This document shows positions 11,685 through 23,309 of a stretch of DNA of 64,000 nt, piece after piece. Below the pieces are notes generated by a model. That model saw only the letters and a program-made list of their open reading frames with translations. It was not told the origin of the DNA and did not search any database. Every line of letters starts with the position of its first letter. The stretch's first letter is position 1. The position numbers were made by a program, and so were the translations under genes. The DNA is from Straminergon stramineum (Eukaryota; Streptophyta; Bryopsida; Hypnales; Calliergonaceae): the NCBI GenBank assembly GCA_963920665.1, contig OY987265.1, positions 8,003,001 to 8,067,000 of the forward strand. Direction: 5' to 3'.

Positions 11685-12469
11685 TTCTTTGCTACAACTG
11701 CAGTTAGCTTTTGTCTACAACTTGTACACTTGAATGAAGATCATGAATTCCTTCGTTGCATTATGGGATTTGCTATACACTTGAACTCACTGAACTCACT
11801 TGAACTCTCTGAGCACTGAACTCTTTCTCTCCTTGACGTGTTAGGAACATGGAAATTCAATGTCTTTTTTAGGAGGCTCTATTTTTTTCTTGTAATCTAG
11901 TTAGACACATTGGCATTCATGAACTTGTTCGGACAAGTTTGCCAAAGTGACGGCCTGTTTGCTTAAAATAATCCCCTTGCTATTAATAACAACTATGCTA
12001 CTATCATTTTCTTCAATGCACATGGTGCTCAAATAAAAGCAAAGTGCTTTTATATTTAAATTAACAATATTTTTAAATGATAATCCACCCTCTATACTTA
12101 TAAATATTTGTATTTCTCCCTAACGCTATTAACAACATAATTGTGACTAGAAACCACTCACAACAGGAGCTCTACTCACCTGATGACGTGCCTAAAATCA
12201 CGCATGTGGACTTTTATTTGCTCACCATATAGAACTTCTTACATTTTGCAAAGTGTTCGCACTACTTTTACACCTTATCTAGGAGCAATTTAAAATGACC
12301 ACGTGGGATTCGAGCATCCTATCATAAGCCACATTAAAACAGCTACATTAAATTAAAACACATGAATCAATAACTTTGAATGCTTGGGTTATTTATTGTT
12401 TTCAAGCTGGAGTTTTCATGTAAATATCATATTTGACTGCCTTAAATCAAAATGACTTTTAGCCACTAT
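11685..12469. other. Flank of the pogo relic, nothing recognised
   Basis: Near 11775-11825 the words TGAACTCAC and TGAACTCT repeat a few times, which could be part of a decayed element end. The rest is AT-rich with no open frame of note. Confidence 0.4.
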
Positions 12470-12970
12470 ACTATGAGCTTGAGATAATTGAGTACTACAC
12501 AAGACCCTTAGTGGCTGCAGAACTGTGAATTGTGAAATTTTAGAAGAACTTTTGAGTTGGTGCTCTGTTACTTGCATATCTCTGTGAAGTCACTGAGTTG
12601 CTTTACTGCTTTCATGGCATCCTCACAAACTAACTCTACTCAGGTTCTTTGATGGTTATTCTCTTTGAGATTTTTGAATATTTGAGGAAGTAGTAATTTT
12701 TTTGTCTTGGCATGGTTTCTCCTTGTAAAAGCTATAACATGCGTTTGTGGGGTGTAGACACCTCGTGTATCCTCACTAACTATACATTTGTGTTGTGTTT
12801 TTGGGATGGGCATAGGTGAGGCTCCAAACTTCTTGGAGATATATTGGATTAAAGACAATGCCTAAACTCCTCAAAAAAATCTTCTCTTTCACTCTATGTT
12901 TTAGATACTTTGCATTGTTTTCTAAGTTGTAAAGTAAGCTTATACAAGTAAATTCAATTTTTGGCATACT
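12470..12970 (+). repeat. Diverged repeat, copy 1 of a direct pair
   Basis: Landmarks shared in order with 14090-14530 are GAACTGTGAATTGTGA, CATGGCATCCTC, CCTTGTAAAAGCTATA, GTGTATCCTCACTAAC and GTTTTTGGGATGGGC followed by a CTTGGAGA word. The two copies lie in the same orientation about 1.6 kb apart. They could be decayed LTRs of a small element or a local duplication. The minus-strand frames here (12640-12967) show nothing known. Confidence 0.5.
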
Positions 12971-14089
12971 TATATATCTTCTATTGTAAACTATGGGTAT
13001 TTTTCCTTTGTGATGATGGCTAAGGAATGCTTTTACTTGTTCAAGAGAGAAATGCTAAGAAAAATCACTCTTTGGCATTAAAGTTTCTCCTTGCAGTTTT
13101 GAAAACAAAAGGACTATTTTTGACATATTTTGAGTTAGTGCTGCAATATTTGTACAATCTGAGTCTACTTGCATACGGATGATACTAGGGATTTATTTTA
13201 GTTTGCATCTAGCTCTATATGAGAACCAGTAGTAAAATCGTAACTTGATACTGCACTATGACTCTTTCAATAGGAAAATGATAGAATAAATGCCCAAGAA
13301 ATTGGGATGTACCAAATTAAAAACCTTTTCTAGCTTGTTATTCAAGCAATAGTTGCTTGAAATAAAAGTAAGAATTACAACTAGTATATGAACTCACAAA
13401 ATAGCTTTGTAGCAAAATAATATTTTAGATTTACTTAAAAAATCTGAAAACTTGCAATTATAAGGAATGATGTCTTGGCATATAAAATAAATTTGCTCAT
13501 CTCCTTAGACATATCTTTTTTGGAATAAAAAAGCTATAATTTGAAGTGGTGAGAGAGATACGATAGCTTCCTTTATTCCCATCTTCCTATTTTTTTCCTG
13601 AGTCTCTTATGACTATTTAAGTAGAGAAGATGACATTCAAAATACAAAAAGCTTGCATTTGGAGTTTTCGTAACTGTACAGCTAGAAGAATTTTTCCAAT
13701 TATTAGCTTCAAGTGTATTGTTTTAAATCAGATCATGGATGGTTGTAATGATCTGTTGATATGTTAGAAAGCACTTGAAATTTGCTTTACATGATTGAGA
13801 GCATTGTGTAAATTTATAAACGAATACTAATTAGTATCTCAACCTACTAACTAATAATTAAAGCCAACTGATTAGAAGATTTTTTGGTTGATTAGCCCTT
13901 GCAACAATCATACCTTATTGTTGAACTCTCGTAAATGTTTAAAATTAAGGTATGAGCTCATGGTGGTTGCCTGGGCATACCATTTTAATTTTTATGATAA
14001 AAGCCAGTTGTTTTCACATTAAGGCTCTTTTATTACACTCCTGTTAATAGCTCTAAGCTAAATAGTGGTTTATTTTGATGCCTCAATTC
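12971..14089. other. AT-rich spacer between the repeat pair
   Basis: No open frame or motif of note. If the flanking repeats are LTRs this would be the internal part of a small non-autonomous element, but no primer-binding site or polypurine tract is visible. Confidence 0.35.
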
Positions 14090-14530
14090 AACGTTTCATG
14101 ATTGTGTGGAGTATGAACCAAGATATGCTATAGAACTTTGGATTGTGAGATTTCTTGTGTGATTCAAGCTACCAATATTGAGCGTTGTTTGTAGTAAAAG
14201 AGTTGTTTCCATGGCTTCCTCCCCAAATAGTGCTACTCATGTTGTTTTGAATTATTTTGATCATGACTTATATGTTGATTGCTTGTTTTTTTCCTTGTGA
14301 AAACTATAGTATGTGTTTGAGGGTTGAAAACATCTGGTGTATCCTCACTAACCTTACATTTTTTTGTGTGGTTTTTGGGACGGGCCCAAGTGAAGCCCCA
14401 ATCCTCTTGGAGAAAAGTGAGATTCAAGAAGAATACTTTGATCTTCAAAAAAATTGCATAAAGTGTTTATTCTATGTTTTAGTTGCTATCCTTTGAACTA
14501 TGGATACCAAAATGCTCTAAGACATATTTA
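14090..14530 (+). repeat. Diverged repeat, copy 2 of a direct pair
   Basis: Second copy of the 12470-12970 repeat: GAACTTTGGATTGTGA, CATGGCTTCCTCC, CCTTGTGAAAACTATA, GTGTATCCTCACTAAC, GTTTTTGGGACGGGC, CTTGGAGA in the same order and strand. The 71- to 79-codon frames here on both strands are not conserved as coding between the copies. Confidence 0.5.
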
Positions 14531-14639
14531 TATTCCACATTGTCGAATTGTGACTATTTTTGGCTATTGTTTTCTATTTCTTGCACATACTAACATTTAC
14601 AAACTAATGCATAGACAAGCACTATGTATAGTTTTATAA

Positions 14640-17070
14640 CTACTTTTGTACTATGAGATGTTTGATGACTATTGTTGTCTATATTTTTGCCTTGTTAAAA
14701 ATAGAAAATCAACATTTTTAATATATACATATTTCTGATATGCTTGTTACAAACAAGACTTAGGTATGGAGATATGCTTGACATAAGATGTATTGTGATA
14801 GTAGAGGTTTGATAAGGAACTAATACAACTCTTGTAAAGCATATTTTTGTTAGGAAAAGATTAGATAAGTGTTAAAAATAGCTTGGGATGTACTAGAAAA
14901 TGTTTTTTTTTCTAATGGATGCAAGGTTGTATCCTGATGTTTCTTCCGTTTGCCGTCCATCCAAACGTGACGTGACATTGTTAACCTTGAATCAAGCCCA
15001 CAAAATTTGCACATATTTCTTAATTATCTTTCCAATTTAATTTATTATTAATTGGCCCTATACATAAAACATCTAAAAATAAATATTCATTATGTTAAGT
15101 TATAATTGGGTCAAATGGTCATATTAACTTTCCAACATTAAGTCAATTGATCCAATGTCCATATATTGCATTTATAACTTCACAATTTATTACTTGGTCA
15201 AATTGTTTCACTAAACTACTACAACATCCTATCAATCTATCATTCTATCATGAGTTGTCAATTTGTTCAAACTCTCATATACTATTACATCAAAAGATAC
15301 ACAAAGATTCTATAACAAAGGATCTTGTTCTTTCTTTCTTCTGCATCAAAAATTTGTCAAACAATATTAATTTGTTATTTTCATACCATTTCAATTGTAA
15401 GACAATTTGACTATACTCTAATTCTGTAATTTCATAACCAAACCATTTAGATCATCAACTTAATGAAGCACTTACATAGATTTAATTCTTTTATTATAAA
15501 CTAATGGGCTTCTTCATTAATTATGGCCAATAATATTTTATTGGTTATTTTATTTTTATTATTCTTATTCTCATTTAATTTGACTACTACATAGATTAAT
15601 TATAATGGAAATATAAATTGAACCCTGGACTATTAGATAAATTCAAAGAACAAATCTCTCACAATTGGATCAAGTATTTAATGGATAGTCACTTACTATC
15701 TATTTGTCTTCCAACTATTTCCATGGTTTGATTTTCAATGCCAATCTTTTAATTACTAGTTTGTAATCAACACTTCTGTGCTCCGTCGATTTGATATCTA
15801 CTACTGTCCTAGTAGCAAAAACTAAAGAAACAATTTCTGACTAATTGACTCAATGATACAACAAAAGCCAATCCTTGGCCATTTTCATAGATCCAAATTT
15901 AAAGACTTTTCGACTTCTACTATTGTCTTTCTTTTACTCAATTAATTTATCAAGCTCTCCCAACTTCCTTCTCATCTATTTGACATTAGATAATTATAAC
16001 AAAACTTAATTTTATTCCGTCTTATAGTCTCAACTATCGACTTGACTTAAGGTCCCTCTTTCAAAAATAATATCAATCACTGGTTTACATTTCTTCACTT
16101 ACAATGTCTAACTAATTGACTCCAAAACAAAACTCTCCTTAACAGTTCAAGAATTGTTTTCTTCACTACAACATTGTTCATTTGACATTAAATTTATCAA
16201 AATAAAACAAACTTAGCTCAGCTCCTTCTCAACTTGACTAATGGATTCAAAATCAACTTGAGACACACCAATCACTAACTAATTTAAAAAGTTATTAATC
16301 TCACCTACATCTCTTCCTATAAAGCTCTCACAATTTATATATTAAATTAAAAATAAACTAATGAACAATACTAATTACTCGCTAATTATCTTGCATCTTA
16401 TAAGCGTCAATTTCTAGCTACATTGATAACTTGACTCATATACACAAGACCTTCACAGCTTTATTAAACAAAATATGACAATTTGACAAATTAAAAAATT
16501 ACAGCAAGACCAAGCCAATCACTGGCTTACTAAATTGCATTAATGCAATCCTCAAGGCTTAATTTCTCACCATAGGAAAAGATTATTTGACCAAATTTCA
16601 CAGCTCTCAACTATTTGACAAATAAAAGAATACAAACAACTGCCAATCCCTGGCTAAGTTGCTAGATACCAAAGAATGCTAATCACTGGTAATTAGACAA
16701 ACATAAGTACAACAAATCAATCTCTGGATGAAAGAAAATTAGATACATAAAAAATTAGCTTAATAGACAATTTGCATTAATCGTGAAAAATTATTTAAGT
16801 GCAATAGACTAGCGAGTAATCATTACAAACACAAAGAGGGATAAAAGAAAAGACAATTTGCCCTTATATTTTCTTGGTTGTAACTAACTAAGAGTTAATT
16901 GTCAAGTCTATTTGTCTAATCAACTATAACCTCTTTAATTGTTTGTCTATTGGATTTTTTCACATTAACTTGCATATTTGACTTCAATTACACTATACTT
17001 TAACTTCTAATTAACTCTAGCTATTCTATTTAATTTTTATTTACAAAAGCTTAAAAAATTCACAAAAATT
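14640..17070. repeat. AT-rich tract with recurring TCAATTG/CAAT-CTGG words, no gene
   Basis: From about 15000 to 16950 words such as TTGAC, CAATTTG and CCAATC-x-CTGGC recur irregularly, the latter at about 15868, 16514 and 16644. A tract at 55000-56600 has a similar texture on the opposite strand. This may be the internal part of a non-coding retrotransposon derivative. The open frame at 15147-15410 has no recognisable domain. Confidence 0.3.
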
Positions 17071-18075
17071 CTATTTATAAATGCCAATTTTCTTCAATTC
17101 ATCCTTTACATTCACCTCCACAAGATGCAACCTATGCCATTTACGTTCACCATGTCATTGTTTTCCAAATACACCTTTTGGTTGTTAATAGGCTCAAATA
17201 TAAGAATTTTTTGCCTACGTAGATTCATATGTTGAATTGCACTTGAATTGATGACCCATTTGAACATGTTGATATTCTTATAACCGTCATTGGTAACTAA
17301 CGCATAATCACCCTCCACCTTGTTGACATTGACCTTGTTTGTACTCTATTTCTTGAATTGTTTACAAAATCTTGCAAAGTGGTTGGACTTTCTACACTTG
17401 TAGCACATGCATGTATCTTTGCATTATTGTGAGCTCTTCTTTTAGACATATTATAAAAAAAAATTGCCCTTTTTTTTTAGGACTCATTCTTTTTTTTTAA
17501 TATTTCATATATTAATTTTGTTGTGATGAAATCAAGAGTTAGTTCTTCTATAAGTTTCGTTTCGATTGTTGTGATAAGATATTTGTAGGAAGTCAACAAA
17601 TTCTTAAGGAGAGAGAACACAATATCTTCATCCATCACGAACACCTTGAAACAAACAAGTTGGTGTTCAAATGCCTTCACCTTGTTGATATGATCAAACA
17701 TGTCTTTATCTTCTTGCATTTTTAACATAAGAAACTTGTATTGAATAAAGAGCATATTGAAGAAGCTCTTTGTATCGTGAATATTGTAAAATATACTCTA
17801 TTTTTCTGCCGTTCCCTTATATGCTTAAACATGTACAAATTGTTTATCCACAAAATTGTAATCAATCACAAAAAAGGCCTTTTTGATCCTCTTTTTATAT
17901 GACTTCTTGACTTCGATATTGACATTCAATGAAAGAGGCTTTTTAATGTCCTTCGCAATCTCCTACAAATCCTTTTTGGTCAAAATCATTTCCATTTTAA
18001 ACTTTCAAAAGCTAAAATTGATTCCATTGAACTTGTTGATGACCCTTGTGCCATTTTCCTCACAAGTAACTATGG
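17071..18075 (-). pseudogene. Ty1/copia gag and protease start, decayed
   Basis: Gag would form the particle and bind RNA; protease would cleave the polyprotein. The open piece 17755-17477 shows the UBN2-type copia gag pattern (MQEDKDMFDHINKVKAFEHQL, then DEDIVFSLLKNL where L-L-x-S-L-P is usual). Next on the strand is a zinc knuckle C-Y-K-C-x4-H-x4-C (about 17360-17410). Then the protease start W-V-I-N-S-S-A at about 17240: family members have D-S-G/A at this spot, so the catalytic Asp is replaced by Asn here. Stops and a frame change interrupt the region. No integrase or RT follows below 17070, so the element is truncated. Confidence 0.8.
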
Positions 18076-18088
18076 TGTAATGATTTCC

Positions 18089-18103
18089 ACTCTAATAGAA
18101 GCT
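18089..18103 (-). other. Possible decayed copia primer-binding site
   Basis: On the minus strand AGCTTCTATTAGAGT resembles the tRNA-iMet-complementary copia site TGGTATCAGAGC with several changes. It lies just upstream of the gag relic, as expected. A 5' LTR would lie above 18105; no second copy was found to confirm it. Confidence 0.35.
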
Positions 18104-18109
18104 CTTTTA

Positions 18110-20470
18110 GGTCCAATCAACCTCTATTCCCTTTTTGTGATAAAAATAATTCAAATATAAATCCAAGTAATTCAAGTGACTATTAAAAACCCTTAAATGG
18201 TTCTAAAAATGCACAACTAGTCTTTTTGTGGTTGCAACAACTCTTGAAAAACTTCTAATTACCTAGTAAGACTCAAGCGATTAAAAATCTTTCCAATGAA
18301 CCTTCAAATGCTTGAAATTACTGTAAGTAGACCTCAAGTGGTCAAAATCTCTTCAATAAACACTCCAATTGTCAAAATCACTTAAATAAAACCATAAATG
18401 ATTTAAAAATACTTCAATAAACACTTTAATACTCCAAATCACTCCAAGGAAGTGTTAAATGTACGAATTAGGTCTTTTGGAGATCAAGCCAAACCCTAGT
18501 TCTCAATTCAAATCATAAAACACCAAAGCATTCTTTAATGAACAAAAATGCACTCATAACAAGAAAATACCTTTCCAAAAGTCAAGATCTTCATTATAAA
18601 TGCTCCAAATGACCCTAGTCTTCATTTGTTCCAAGTTAAAATTATGCTTTATCAACAAACTTTGCAAATAGATTTAACCTCTAATAGCAATTCACATGAG
18701 TGAACCCTTAAACTATTGAGAGAAAAACACCAAGCCATTATATTCCAATGAAGGGAGATCATAAACAAGTGTGAAAAATGAAGTGTTAAGTTCATATTAG
18801 GGACTACCCTCTTGTACTACTCTATATTCTAATGATATAACTAATGAAATGACTAACTATATGAATTGTGTTTATTTTAAGAGAGTTGTTTCTTCTCTAA
18901 ACATTAATTAGTTTGATTACAAGCAATACTTAACTAAAGTCAACTTATATTATGAACTCCTACAAACAATCTATGACATACTACGCACTTCTTTCAACAG
19001 TATAGAACCATAAAATCTTAAAGTTTGATTCATTCTTATTTTTTTAAGATTTTGCTTTGAATTTGGATGTAATGTCATATAATTTTTTTTCAAAATGGAT
19101 TATGAAAATTATATGAATAAAATTCAAATGTCAAAATTTTAATATTCTCCAATAAATAATATAATGTACTCTCTATAGACTATAAGTAGTTACAAGAAAG
19201 AGTGGATTTTTTTTGTAGTGTTTGGATTTGTATTGGTTTTCCTATGACATTTTTAAAAAATACCATAAAATATGGATGATTTGTATAACAAGAAAAAGAA
19301 CATCACTAAAATTTGAGACCTACAAAAATGTATATCAAAAATTTATTCATCAAATAGAGTGACAAATTATTTGAAGAAAACAGACACTTTGAAGTTTTAA
19401 TGTGAAAAAATAGGAAAAATCATTTACAAAATACTAAAAATTAACAATTTGTGAGGGCTTGATGTTGATAAATAGTATTTTTTGGTTTTGTTTTATGGCC
19501 GCTAACTTTGTGACTTTTTTTTAATGAAGTTTTCAATTTTTGGCTCTATTATTTGGGATTGAAATTAAAGGTGGCTATTATATATGGAATTTTGAAGCCT
19601 AGTGGTTGTATTTTTTGTAATTATGAAAAAAATGTTAGCATGAAAAGATTCTTGTAGGGAGTTACCATAGATGATGACTTTGAGAATTTTGTTGTAACTT
19701 GTTGTGAATAAAAAACAAAACAAACCATGAAAAATAGAAAAAACAAAAATTGTAATATAATGCAATATAGCTTGTTACTGAAAAAAATAAGTGTTGAAAA
19801 AAATCCTATACTCACAAATAAATCCAATTATAAAAGACTTTGGAAAAGAAGAAGGTTTTTCTTTGGTCAAAATGAGATTTGAGCTTGTACCATGTTCATT
19901 TAAATTTTCAAATTTAAAATATTGATGTTACAAAGACTGAACAAGATAGCAATTTAGTAAAAGCAATGTTTTCCAAAAAGTAGAGTTGAAACTACAGGTA
20001 CTTATAGTAGAAAGACTATAAAAAATAATATACTTTGATAACTCATTAGAAGAAAGCCATGTTGAAGTCAACAAAATTAAGGTGATAGTTTTTGTTTCTT
20101 GTAAAAAATATGTTAAATTCAATATAAATTTTATGTTGAATTTAAAGTATTTTATTACAAAATAAAAAAATGTTACCTAAATTTTGGTGATTTTAACAAA
20201 AATTTATTCTTTGTAATTATCATATAACATTATAACTAACACTATAGATACACCATGTTGAATATATCTATGAGACTGATTTCACAATTTAGACAATAAA
20301 ATACAACAATAAACAAATTAAATAATCTAATTAAAAAATATAGCAATAGATAAATTCTACCTCTTAATCTAAAAAATATAATAATAGACAATATCTACAA
20401 TTTAGTCTAAAAGTTATAGTATTATGACATACTTTTGTACTTGTCTTTCACCGTATTTTCAATGTATGCA
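18110..20470. other. AT-rich DNA, no recognisable gene
   Basis: The first 700 bases may be the 5' LTR of the copia relic below, by position only. Beyond that are short, Phe/Lys/Asn-rich chance frames (for example 19565-19827 minus) with no motif. Confidence 0.4.
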
Positions 20471-20479
20471 AAAAATTCA

Positions 20480-21490
20480 TATGTCACAACTCACAATCTA
20501 TTTTTTATGTATAACAAATATAGTTTGAATCCTTGAGACAAAAACTAATTGTATATTTTATCCATCAGTATTCAAATCCATAGGCATGGGCATCCATTTT
20601 AGATGGATTTGCTCATGAGAGCAATCCAAAAGTTGCTTAAAGGACCAAAATTTCACAATGGCAAAGACATGCTCAATGTTCAAATACAACTTGAACAAAT
20701 GTTTTTGACTAAACTATTGAATAGTTACAAAATTTGAAATGTTGACATATTATTTTTTAGCAAAAAAGGCAAGATTATCAATGTTCTTCAAAAATGGCAA
20801 AAAAACATGTTGTAGCCAGTATGACATAAAGATCAATGAGCTTTGCCGAAATGTTCTTAGTTGTCATTTTTACAAATTTTTGCACTACAAAACACAAGAC
20901 ATAGTTAACACTAATCTAAAAAACTAAATAAAAACTTTAAATTCTACAAATAATCAAAATTCTATAAATTTTAGACAAGCACAAGAAAAATATAGTATTA
21001 TTTTGTTGTTGTTTGTGAAATCAACATTCATCTTGACTAGAATTAAGTAATATTCACTTAGATATCATTTGAAGGGTTAATTAAAGACATTCCATGTCTA
21101 AACAAATTCTTCAGCAACTTCAAGTCTAATATTCTCATCATGAATGTTAAATTCAACATACTTGTTGAGGTTGTATATGAAGTAGTTATGATACACTTAC
21201 AACATGTTTTCAATGACAAATAATATGAAAAAATCAATGTTCCAAAGGCCTAATTGCATCTATAAGCCATACAATGAACCCCTTAAGCAAAAGAGGTATG
21301 ATTAATTTAAAATCCTTTGTCATTCTATTTCTTTGATTATATAAGGCAGCTATTACATCAACATCAAAATATATGAGTTTGGTTGCAAAGATTTTTGCTC
21401 ATAATTCATTATATTTAAGAATGAACTAATGACAAATGTTAAATTAGCTACTAAAATTTCAGTAGACTTAAGCTTTTGCAATAAAATGAG
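20480..21490 (-). pseudogene. Ancient hAT transposase relic (central part)
   Basis: Reading the minus strand across many stops, blocks appear in the order expected for plant hAT/ZNF862-like transposases: KYVEFNIHDENIRLEVAEE (about 21105-21160; family pattern H-L-E-F-x-K-L-A-E), LILVKMNVDF near 21035 (family L-x-V-K-M), FLPFLKNIDNLAFFAKK (about 20755-20805; family L-L-P-F-L-E-x-x-x-x-L-I-K-F-A-Q), then FWSFKQLLDCSHEQIHLKW (about 20600-20655). None of this is open for long, so ordinary ORF finding misses it. It is much older than the hAT copy at 40.9-43.1 kb. Assignment is by eye; a translated search would settle it. Confidence 0.6.
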
Positions 21491-22209
21491 CATAAAAACA
21501 AGAGTTCAATTTTACATGATGTAAAAATTGATGATAATGTAGTTGTAATTATTCACTTGTATCATTAGTAGTAATGGCGATGTATCAAAATGCCTTAATA
21601 ATAACTTTCATTTTTTTTTAACATATAGATCATATATAAGATGCTAATTTCTAACAATTCAATGCATTTGGGATAAATCATAATATACAAATAATTCAAA
21701 AAAAGTAAATCTGGAAAAAAATTTAATTATAGACCTACCATTACTTAGAATTTAAAATAATGTGGCCTTTTACACCCGTTTTCTATTGAACTCATTCAAT
21801 ATTATTGTTACTATTGATTTGCTTCAAAACTATAATAGATCGTTTAGCAAAATATACAATTGATATTTTTATGCTTCATGCACTTCTTATGTATTTTCAT
21901 CATATAAAATTTGAGACTGATCAAATACACCTTATTTTCTATTTTAGTGCACTATTAATGAATGAAGATTTATATACAATTGACTTATTGTGTTTTGTTC
22001 AAATCATGACTTTTATTCAAATAAAACAAAAAATATTGAAAGCTTTAAATATGTCATCTATGAACATATGATACAAAATTATTTCGTCATTATGCTAGTT
22101 TATGGGCTCTTCTTCAAGTAACATTATTATATGTAATGTTTTTTACTGTTGAACATAATAAATAAAGTATGTGTTCATCACAATTATTTTATGTAGAAGA
22201 AAGATTGTA

Positions 22210-23056
22210 CTAGTGCAAGGAAATTATCTACGCATTAAAAGATTACTTTAGCATTTTGTATATTATATTATGAATTTTGTATGGATGCTACAAATAAGCA
22301 TTGCAAAACTAGTGAGAGTATTGCTATGAATTCTGTGAAGAAATTTTAGGTAGTTATTTATTTGAAATTCAAGGGGATCATCTTTAATAATCTACATTCA
22401 TTGATTTTGATAAACAATTATTCATCAATAATGCTTGTAGTTTCCTAAAAATATTTGCTCCTTTAAAATATATGAATTATAAGTAGAAAAATTGTTTAAT
22501 TGTGTAACATAAAGATTGAGGATAAAAAAAAGAATCAATTTATCATCTTAAAAGTCATTGCAAATGGAGGATGGTATATTTGACATGTATTTTTTGGCGT
22601 CTTAGGTTTGAACAATGATTTTAAATTATTCTTTTATTACTTAGAACTTGTTGACGAGTATAGTTCATAACATAACATTTGTAGTTATTGGTTGAAAATA
22701 TAATTGTTACTATTTATTTATAGATGGAATCTATATTCGTTGGTCTTGTTTTATTTGAAGTATTTATTTGGTATTGGATGGAAAAAAATTACTTTGTTAT
22801 GAGATAAAAAATGATTTAAGAAAATACAGAATGATGCTTTGATTTTTTTTCAAGCACGATTTGCAATCATCCAAAGTCTAGTTGACATTGTTATAGAGGT
22901 TATTTATATCTTGAATATTATACAACATAATTATCGATGATGAACAAAATACAAAAAATTTGGAGAATATCATTGAGGATTTAGAAAATGATGGGGTATT
23001 TACATATAAAGATTTGATATTTGAATACTTATTAAAAAACACAATTAAAATCTGAT
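22210..23056 (+). pseudogene. Ancient PIF/Harbinger transposase relic
   Basis: A DDE transposase of the HARBI1-like type. On the plus strand, in order and in shifting frames: CKTSESIAMNSVKKF-like block (about 22298-22345), FIDFDKQLFINNA (about 22395-22435; family F-x-K-Q-L-S-I-N), a Y-x-W-K-N-C-like block near 22480, ANGGWYI-x-HVFFGVLGLNND (about 22560-22620; family W-I-W-H-A-F-F-G-x-P-G-S-N-N-D-L, with a catalytic Asp), IDGIYIRWSCF (about 22720-22755; family L-x-D-G-I-Y-P-x-W), FQARFAIIQS (about 22850-22875), and IIDDEQNTKNLENI (about 22935-22975; family H-N-M-I-I-E-D-E). Many stops and shifts show long decay. No termini identified. Confidence 0.75.
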
Positions 23057-23234
23057 ATATATTATAACTTCAAAAAAGATCTTATTGAATACTTGTAGAC
23101 CTTAATTTGCATCTTTGTATTCACTTACTTAATGTTATTTTATTCATTATTATTAAGCAATAGTTAAATAATAAATTTTAAGACTCAACTGAAGCTTGAA
23201 CAATTCTTCTTTTTGTTACAATTTGAGCTACTTT

Positions 23235-23305
23235 TGAGCATTAAGAATCATTATTTGAGTATTAAAAATCATTATTTGAGCATCAAGAATCATTATTTTA
23301 GCATT
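23235..23305 (+). repeat. 21-bp minisatellite, about 3.3 units
   Basis: The unit AGYATTAARAATCATTATTTG recurs with one to two changes per unit, directly in tandem. It lies in otherwise unremarkable AT-rich DNA. Confidence 0.75.
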
Positions 23306-23309
23306 AGTT

